Below the pieces are notes generated by a model that saw only the letters and a list, made by a program, of their open reading frames with translations, was not told the origin of the DNA and searched no databases. This document shows, piece after piece, positions 55,957-64,000 of a DNA stretch of 64,000 nucleotides. The stretch comes from Mesocentrotus franciscanus (Eukaryota; Echinodermata; Echinoidea; Camarodonta; Strongylocentrotidae), in NCBI GenBank assembly GCA_037976565.1, contig CP137672.1, positions 36,551,829 to 36,615,828 on the forward strand, in the 5' to 3' direction. Made by a program: the position numbers and the translations under genes. The number at the start of each line of letters is the position of its first letter. The first letter of the stretch is position 1.

Positions 55957-56397
55957 GGTCTAGGATTTAAGTTCAGTCTTCAGTTCATGTAGGACAGTTA
56001 CTACATAGTGTTGGTCCAGGATTGAAGATCAGTATTCAGTTCATGTTGGACAGTTACTACATAGTGTTGGTCCAGGATTGAAGATCAGTATTCAGTTCAT
56101 GTAGGACAGTTACTACATAGTGTTGGTCCAGGATTGAAGATCAGTATTCAGTTCATGTAGGACAGTTACTACATAGTGTTGGTCCAGGATTGAAGATCAG
56201 TATTCAGTTCATGTAGGACAGTTACTACATAGTGTTGGTCCAGGATTGAAGATCAGTATTCAGTTCATGTAGGACAGTTACTACATAGTGTTGGTCCAGG
56301 ATTGAAGTTCAGTCTTCAGTTCATGTAGGACAGTTACTACATAGTGTTGGTCCAGGATTGAAGATCAGTATTCAGTTCATGTAGGACAGTGACTACG
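55957..56397 (+). repeat. 56-bp minisatellite, about 8 copies
   Basis: Unit 'ttggtccaggattgaagatc ... gacagttactacatagtg'. Central copies are nearly identical and the first and last vary. It lies 1.3 kb past the SEC14L gene 2 stop codon. Confidence 0.95.
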
Positions 56398-58660
56398 GAG
56401 CGATCGTTGCTGTAGCAAGTGTCGTATCAATCCTTGCTATTGTTCTTGTTACCAAAGTATTGCAGTTCAGGTAATTGCCAATCACTGAAGCCTTACGTTT
56501 TTTAGACAGCAGATTTTCCATATGATAGTCCGGTCTGAGTTTAGTCCACCATGTCTTCCAGATGTGTAAACTGTAAGATATACATTTATTTTGGTCTTTT
56601 GGGGACTATTATCTGACATTCATTTCAGTCGCTTTGTTAGTCGTGGGCTGTTGGAAGAATATGCTCATACCTGATATCAACGGAGTGGAGGGTGATTACC
56701 TCCGAAAACCAAAAAGAACATGGGAGAATTAATAACAGCTCATTAAATAAAGCAGTAGTAAATAAAAAAATAATGGTGGCTTCTTATACAGCACACCTGA
56801 CCTGTCTGTCACACCTTGACAATCCTGGTACAGAATTGTGGCTAGGAAGTCTTGTTTTTACAACTGCAAGTCAAAACATAGGCCTCCCTCAGTGTTTTGC
56901 CCTGATGGCAGATAATTCTAGTGCAGCTGTTGTAATCTTTTAAGCTTGATATTAAATAAATTAGAGAAACAAATCAGTGAAAGTTTGAGAAAAATCGGAC
57001 AACAAATAAGAAAGTTGTGAATCTGTGAAAATCATGAAAATCATGGAATCTGTGAGACAAATTGGCAATGTGGTCAGAATGTTGTGATGTCATCCTCTCA
57101 CAATTCACCACTGATCTGAATGACAGAATGACCCAAAATCTCCATTTATCTGAATGTTAATGGAATAGTAGGCCTATCTTATATTTGGGTGCATGAAAAA
57201 ACATGTTATCTGTGATATATGATCGAGATAGGCACAAAGAAAATATAACTTTTGATCAAAATGGAATTTAATGACATTTCTTGCATTCAACAAAGGATAA
57301 AATGTGAGGGAGTGACATCATATTTAGAGACCGCGTTGCCAATTTGACTCACAGATTTGAAGTATTTCATGAAAAGTTATGAATTTAAAAAATCCATAAC
57401 TTTCTTATTTATTGTCCGATTTTTCTCAAATTGTCACTGATCTGCTCTTCTCATTTCCTCCTAATATTAAAACAAACGTATTATCAGGGTGGAATTCCGT
57501 ACATGTATATTCTAAGAGGCTGTATTACTATGTACAGTGTGTATTTATTATTATGTATTCCATACCTTTGGGAGAGGCAATGTATTTATTGTTATGTATT
57601 TTATACCTCGTGGAGGGCTACATGCCACTTGCCCACCTCTCATACTTTTTATGAAAGAGAGAGGGAGAGAGAAAGAAAGAAAGAGAAAGAGTGAGAGCGA
57701 GAAAGGGGGAAAAGGAGGGTGAGAAGGGGGAGAGAGGAGAATTTGATGGTTTTGTAGGATAATTGCAGATACTACATCATATCTTTGTGTTTGTGTTACC
57801 TTTATTTTCTTCTCAGTTTCTTTTGTATCAAAAGTGAAACCAAAGTCATCGAGATATACCCAGTAATGAATAGAATAGTCAGGATATATATGTCTACTTA
57901 AAACTAATAAATTACCACAAGTTTAAGCTCTCAAAACTAGCGTGATATCGTCTGTTCAGAGCCACAAGGGGGTTAGCTCTGTGTTGAAGTACATGACTTC
58001 ACGCCCTTCTGGCTCCAAACACACGATATGAGTGCATCCTTGTCAGTGTACGTGGTATACTGCTCAACCCTAATCACAAATACACTCTATATTGTCATAC
58101 TGTATATAAGAATCTTCAATGACTCTGAAGTAACCTTGAGAATTGGTAAGACCAATAATGTATAACAGAATTTAATATTTACCATACAAAGTAATAACCA
58201 TCATGAGTTAAAACATTGTATATGGTTATGGTATCCTTAAATGTACCAGTATACAAAAGAAATAATTTTTAATAGGGAATGTCAAAAATACTGAAGTGAT
58301 TTTCATAAGCATCTTCATAATGTGTATGTCTTGTTACTTCTATTGAATTTTTTTTGTTATTGTTACTTATTTCATTTGTCCCATTGTATATGATTTTTGA
58401 GGGTCGAAAACAGTTTGGAAGTACATGTATATAGACATGTGTTATTCACTTAATGAAATGAATTATTAGTGTCTTTCGATTCGAAACAGTTGACTGACTC
58501 ACCAAAAAGTGACCACTTAGCAAAAACTACTGGTGCTATCTATTAAGTGGAAATAAATCGGAAACTTAAATACTAAGCTCAAGATATTAATGTAAGTATT
58601 ATCTACATATATCATGTAACTTGAAACTTAAAGTGTCACAACAAGAGAATGAAATAATAA
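56398..58660. other. Intergenic sequence downstream of gene 2
   Basis: At 56950-57440 lies a diverged relative of the 43412-44172 TIR element (aatcggacaacaaataagaaagttgtga mirrored by aactttcttatttattgtccgatttttctcaaa). A GA-rich run is at 57655-57745. No exon recognised. Confidence 0.5.
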
Positions 58661-58930
58661 AATAATATTAATATTTGGTTCTTGTATAGCGCATATCACA
58701 TTGTTATAACTTCCCTATGCGCTTCCAAAGAGCTTTGGAGATTATTACCCTAGCTTCAGCTCCGGCAGCCGTTATCAGAGCATTTCAAATAACAGAGAAT
58801 GCAAAGGTTGTAGGCTGAAGCCCCCAAAATGGCACTAATGTCCTTTAGCAAGACATTAGTCCACCTTTGCCACTCTCAACCCTGCTGTAGTAAGTGGGTA
58901 TTGGGAAGGATATATTCCTTGAGTTGAATG
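58660..58930. repeat. Dispersed repeat with 'tatagcgcatatcac' head
   Basis: Begins in AAT repeats followed by 'cttgtatagcgcatatcaca ... tatgcgcttccaaagagctttg'. This is typical of the 3' end of a retroposon in reverse orientation, ending at AAT repeats that lead into a SINE. Confidence 0.5.
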
Positions 58931-58937
58931 TGCCCTG

Positions 58938-59213
58938 ATAATAATAATATTATATAATAATAATATTTTAAAGTCCACTCCAAATTTTATTAAGTTAAAC
59001 CGAAAACCGAAATTCTTTTTGCCCAATTGATCGTGAGCCCGGCAGCCACTGAGCAGTGCCAGATCGACATTGCTCTATCCCCTTATTGTTGAATGCCAAA
59101 CAAGGTAGCAGCAACTCCCATCTTTTAACGTCTTTTGGTATGACGCGGCCGGGGTTCGAACCCACGACCTCCCGGTTGTGAGGCAGACGCTCTTCTGACT
59201 GAGCCAACAACAC
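58938..59213 (-). repeat. tRNA-Val-like SINE, copy 2
   Basis: Reverse copy of 23119-23380, with the same tRNA head (gggttcgaacccacgacctcccggttgtgaggc), body and 'aagtccactccaaatttta' tail bordered by AAT repeats. Confidence 0.85.
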
Positions 59214-62200
59214 AATGGTTACTGAAGCAAAAAACATATTATTATTTGCTTATCACTTTGAAAGTGCATACTGCATAGAGACATAATATATTGATATTAC
59301 ATAGTATGTATTTTATATTTAAAAAACCCAGAATTCTTACTGAATATCAATGATCAATGCAAAGTGTCCCTTGCTACATATATAAATATTTTCAAAATAG
59401 TCTTCACTTTAAGGTATTATACATCGTGAGATCTTAAAAATGTATATTTTCGAAAACTGCAGTAATTATGATACTACATATGTGTTATGGTTTGTAAATT
59501 GTTGGTATCTGCAAATTTGATGTCACTTAGCTATTGTGTGCATTTTGTTTACAGGGAATACTTTGTGTGCCATTAATATTGAATTATTTATATATTCTAA
59601 GGGATTTCTTATAGATAGTATTTAGTTATTAGCAAATGCAATGTTGATGTATTGACCCTGTATTGGGTGATATCTGTATGGGGATACATACTTTATATTA
59701 AGTGCAGTAGAGCATATTTATGTATCCGTTATTACAGTATCATTTTTTCCTTCAAAAGGAAAAGTTATTAAGGATTTTGGAAAAATGCAATAAACGAGTA
59801 ATATTTTCATCAATTGTTAATACATGTATAAGGATTTGAGAGATGAAAATCATCAGTTATCTTTGATTAATTTATCATCTTCATATGTGTCTTTCATTAA
59901 TGCATTATCAAGTGTAATTTCCTTTAGCAAGATTTTAGATTTTAAAGACACCATAAAACAATTTAAGTTTTTGACATGGTTCTAAAATTGTTTACTAATG
60001 TATCCGGCCTAGAATGTAAGATGACCCTAACAAATTTAAGAATTGTTTACCAAGTTTACCAAAGGAAAAATTGTTCATTTTCAACTAAATTTTCTATTAC
60101 TATCATGCATAAACAATTTTAAAATTATAGATATCATCGTAACTAGAGAAGTATTTCTAAGGACATTAGTACCAGTGTTGCCATCCATGTATTCTTGCTT
60201 CCAATAACCTTTTGGAATGATTTCTTAACATTTATTTTCTCAAAGTTGAACATCACCTTTAAATGTGTGTGTTTATATCTAAGTGTGCTTGTTAAAGCTG
60301 TCTTTCAAAGCTATGTGTCATGTATGTATAACCGTTTCTTGTTTCTAACATTGCTATTGCAATAGGGCTTAATTCTATATTTCTGATTCATTTACATTAA
60401 TTAACATCTGAATACACAAAACTATTTTTGAAAGGCTTTGTGTCAAATGCATAAATCAATTTTATTTTCTAACAGTGTGATTTGTATGGAGCAGAAATTC
60501 TATATTTGTAATATTGATTTGCAATAATATTGAAGTGCACATAATAATCGTGCAGAGTGAGACAATGAAATGACAGCCTTATTCAGTACTTTGTTACCAA
60601 TTTGTCCCTATTACATGTATGCAGCAATCTTGAGATTTATTGAAAACATTCAAATATTTCTTTTCAAAGTGTAAGACATTTCTATTTTTCTGTCTCTTTT
60701 CATGATTCTGATTCTTGTTCTGTTAGAAATATATACCGGTAATAGAAATGATCTGTTCAGTGCACAAAGCGTTCTTTCTATAACTATTTCTTAGTACCAT
60801 TTCTTAAGCTTGTTGGTCATTCCTAGATGGATGGATAATGGATAATTCTCATCATTTTAGGTATGATGAAGACCATTTTATTTGTAGATAAAATTATGTA
60901 TGTTTCTTGTTTTCCCACTCCAACCGTTGTAATTTGTCTTAAAATGTCATAAAATGTCATCCAGAAAAGGTTAAGCTATAGGAGTTTTTTTAGGTTTCTT
61001 TTTTAGGGGGGGTACATGAAATTAACATCTTACTTGTAGTACTTTAACCTGTTGAATGCTGAATTCTTTCATTCCCTGCTGAGGCTTAAGATAGGAACCA
61101 TGTAAGCATCTTTGATCTGCTTGATATATATGTTTTGTGTGTGAAATAGATACAGAATGTATTTTTTATATGGTCTTTATTTGGGTACATGTCTCTGATT
61201 CTGCAGTAATGAAAACAACAAGGATACCTTGTTAAGCTCTTTTTATTAGTACTTTTGTAATTTTATTTATGTAACAGAAATTTGAATTTTGTCATATTTG
61301 TGCTGTTTCTTTTCGAGCCAGAAATGATAAATTAAAATTTGACCAGTTAGTGCTCTATACTCTCAAATCTCTTTGTGAAGAGTTTTTAAAATAAAATAAT
61401 TTATTGGCATGTTGTTATAAGTTCTCCTTGATTATAACATTGTATAATCAATTTGTTTATTTATTTTTTATTTTTATTTTATATACCTTGAAATGACCAC
61501 ACTGTGGAAAATGGAAATACAATTATGTTTAGCTTAAAGATGAGTATGATCATGGGGAGTTTGCTTGTATGATATTGTATTTTAGGGAGAGAGATAGATC
61601 AAGGGAATGTGAGATCGAGTTGGATGTTAAGGATGTAGAGGATTGGGGAGAGAGAAGAAGAGAGAGGTGAAGTGTAGTTAATCCTGAGTATACCGACGCA
61701 ACAGAAACAGAAACAGAAACCGAGAGAGAGAGGGGGAAGGAAGTGGAAGATGGGTTTGAGAGAGATCGAGATAGATGGCTGGGGATATGAGAATTGACTG
61801 GGGATAATGTATACAGGGGAAACAGAATCAAAGATTCAATTAAAAGTGCTTACTGGCCTAATTTGCAACAGACACTTAAGAATTAAAAAAAAACATGTAT
61901 ATCAATATCATTATTGCTTTAACTATCAAATTTGAGAGCTTGATTGAAACTATCATTTCTTAACTCTATTAGTTAAAAATAGAATTCACTCAACTAAGGA
62001 CCCTAAATTTGTCACGGATTGGTCATTTAATTATGACTTAAGTGAGAATATACATTTCTATTATACAATAATCAATAACGTTATAAATTAAATAGAGGAT
62101 TAAGGAAACCTATAAAACACTATATATAGTAAGCAGTTTTGGCAGGTAATTTGTTTTGTTTCTTTCTTTAAAAAATCACACATATATGTTGGAGATATTA

Positions 62201-62740
62201 ATTAAAGAATAATCGAGTGTCTTTTCTTCCACAATTATCGACAATGATATGTACCTTTTTAAAAGAATATGAATATATGGTAAAGATAACAAGATTATAT
62301 AGCCACCGTAACAAAGATATTTACGAACAATAAACATAAGGAGTCAGGTAATTCTGTCTAAAGGTTTAATACTCATTATGCAATCAAATTGTGATTTTTC
62401 TTTATCATAATCTGTTGTAAGACTAAGAGGTGCACTCACATATCTTCGAAGAGCATTTTTGAGCAAACTCCTCATGCATTCATTCTTTAGTTTACCTTTT
62501 CCTTAATCATCTTTCCCGGCCTCACTCTAACTTTTTTTTTTTTTTTTGCCAATTGATAGGGACATGCCCCAATGCCCCCGTGGCTACGCCACAGCCCACA
62601 GGCCGTCATTAAACAAAAGTGGCATTATGGCTTGCATGAAGAGCCTCGTCAGTTTCCACTCCATTAATTGGGGATGGGGTGTATGCAAAATGTGTTTATA
62701 ATAGACAGCAGTTCGTGATCCTCTCATTGACCATTACATT
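59214..62740. other. AT-rich intergenic region
   Basis: GA-rich at 61580-61780, poly-T at 62529-62547. I see no gene, tRNA or repeat shared with the rest of the window. Confidence 0.45.
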
Positions 62741-62916
62741 TCCGCGTGCGACACAAGAAGCTACTGTCTATTCTTTTTACCCGAGATTGTGGTGAAATTA
62801 CAGTACATACCGTATATACAGTACATGTACGCAGTGAGTACGTTAGATTGCGAAATTTCATTCATTCGTTCACCTGTACCATCGTTCCTACAATCCGACT
62901 ATATCCACCAAACGAA

Positions 62917-62925
62917 ATGGCAGAT
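62917..62925 (+). CDS. Possible first coding exon (MAD) of a downstream gene
   Basis: ATG GCA GAT is followed directly by GTAAGT, a consensus donor, and preceded by ACGAA, a fair Kozak context. The preceding 200 bases are richer in CpG than the intergenic DNA before them, as expected of a 5' UTR. A three-codon exon cannot be verified from this window, since the next exon would lie beyond 64000 or in the unassigned sequence after it. Confidence 0.25.
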
Positions 62926-63559
62926 GTAAGTTTTTATGTATTAGACATGTAGCCTTGTATATAAGACTTATGTCGATGTTATATTAAATTTACAATATTT
63001 CATGATACCATCACTTTTCTTCTCCTGAAACCGTAAGATTCACATGTTTTGATTGCTCTATGAGACCGGCAAGTGTCGCCGCTATTTACCCGCGAAGTAC
63101 GTAATTACTAATTGATAATGGGGAATCTGGACATTCATGCATGTGACGTGGTGTAGAATTTTGTGTTGATCACTTGATGATGCCCTGAATGTGTGAGAGC
63201 GGTGTTGCTAGACTGCCTTTTCCTATTTTCAACAAATCAAACCACTGTCAAATGTGTCGTTCCTAACCCACAAAACTTAAGGGAGCATATTTGACACTCC
63301 ACACAAAATGATAAAGATCTTTGAGACAAATGTTTAACTAAAATTAAAGCTTGGAGTTGTCTTGATGAAAGATGGGGCCCTGGCCAAATGCAGACAGTAA
63401 TCAGTATGTCTGTGTACCAAACTGTTAAAATTTTACATTTTGACTTAACATTTAAAGAGTTGCTTTTACATTCTTCAAACAGAAAATTAGGCTTTATTAG
63501 GGTGTCTGATCGCGCACCCGATGTTGTGCTAAATCCTTCCCATAGACGAGAGTCTAGAG

Positions 63560-63750
63560 ATTGCACGCATGCCTAGGATCTATGCAGTACGTGAATTGCG
63601 CGATCATGCAAAATTGGTCAATGTTTTTATTACCAAATTGAGATTCAAACCTTTTTCGCTCGTGATCCTGAAGGTGATACTCAATAAATAAGGTGTCATA
63701 TGAAAGAGCAGGTTTTTCTCCATATTCCCTAGATCTAAAGGGGCTCATTT
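63560..63750 (-). repeat. Diverged dispersed repeat, copy 2
   Basis: On the minus strand it resembles 10260-10450 (ctctttcatatgacaccttat ... gagtatcaccttcaggatcac ... accaattttgcatgatcgcgcaat). No function recognised. The remaining 250 bases to the window end show nothing else. Confidence 0.6.
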
Positions 63751-64000
63751 CGGAATTCTAAAAATATCTTGATCAAAACAGCGATTTAAACATCGTTTCT
63801 ATCGTAGCTCCGATCTTTGCCAATTTCCTGAAGTGAGCCCCCGAGGCTTATGTAGGGCTAGACGAAAGGATAATATCCATGCGCTTATTTTTTCGCTAGC
63901 CCCAAGGGATCACAAGCGATAACAGTTTGAAAATACCCTTCCCCCATTTTTTGGATCGGCTAAATAGGGAGGCGTGAGCTCTGCTCAGCCCGAACCCATG

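Overview
This window is nuclear DNA of an animal, almost certainly a marine invertebrate. Its only recognisable genes are split into 12 short exons with GT-AG introns. The rest is AT-rich and packed with short inverted-repeat transposons, tRNA-derived SINEs, LINE remnants, a pearl/Helentron-like element and microsatellites. The repeat style and frequent TACATGTA-type words suggest an echinoderm such as a sea urchin, but that is an inference.

Two paralogous SEC14-like lipid-binding genes lie head to head. SEC14L gene 1 runs leftward from 37436 to 3296 and SEC14L gene 2 runs rightward from 38245 to 54662. About 0.8 kb separates the two start codons. Both have 12 coding exons with introns at the same places in the same phases, and 11 of the 12 intron-bounded exon lengths either match exactly or differ only in the terminal exon. 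They therefore arose by an inverted tandem duplication. Each encodes a CRAL-TRIO N-terminal region, a CRAL-TRIO lipid pocket and a C-terminal GOLD domain, about 410 residues, like vertebrate SEC14L2/3/4. Gene 2 is intact (414 codons plus stop). Gene 1 carries a 2-nt deficit in exon 11 that breaks the reading frame inside the GOLD domain, so it is a recent pseudogene, a truncated form or an assembly error.

Region by region: 1-3.3 kb is the 3' flank of gene 1, with a LINE fragment. 3.3-37.4 kb is gene 1, with introns holding a pearl-like element, a 600-bp GAA/purine tract beside a splice donor, SINEs, several MITE families, a duplicated block with insertions dated by empty sites, and a large terminal intron 1 (25.4-37.4 kb) full of diverged repeats. 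37.4-38.2 kb is the shared promoter interval. 38.2-54.7 kb is gene 2, whose introns carry the same MITE families. 54.7-62.7 kb is an intergenic stretch with a 56-bp minisatellite and a SINE. Near 62.9 kb there may be a short first coding exon of another gene. No bacterial-type operon, CRISPR array or rRNA gene is present. The most informative features are the frameshifted paralogue, a Mutator-like foldback element with a 9-bp target duplication, a TIR element that has captured a piece of LINE reverse transcriptase, and the datable insertions in the 17.7-21.6 kb duplication.
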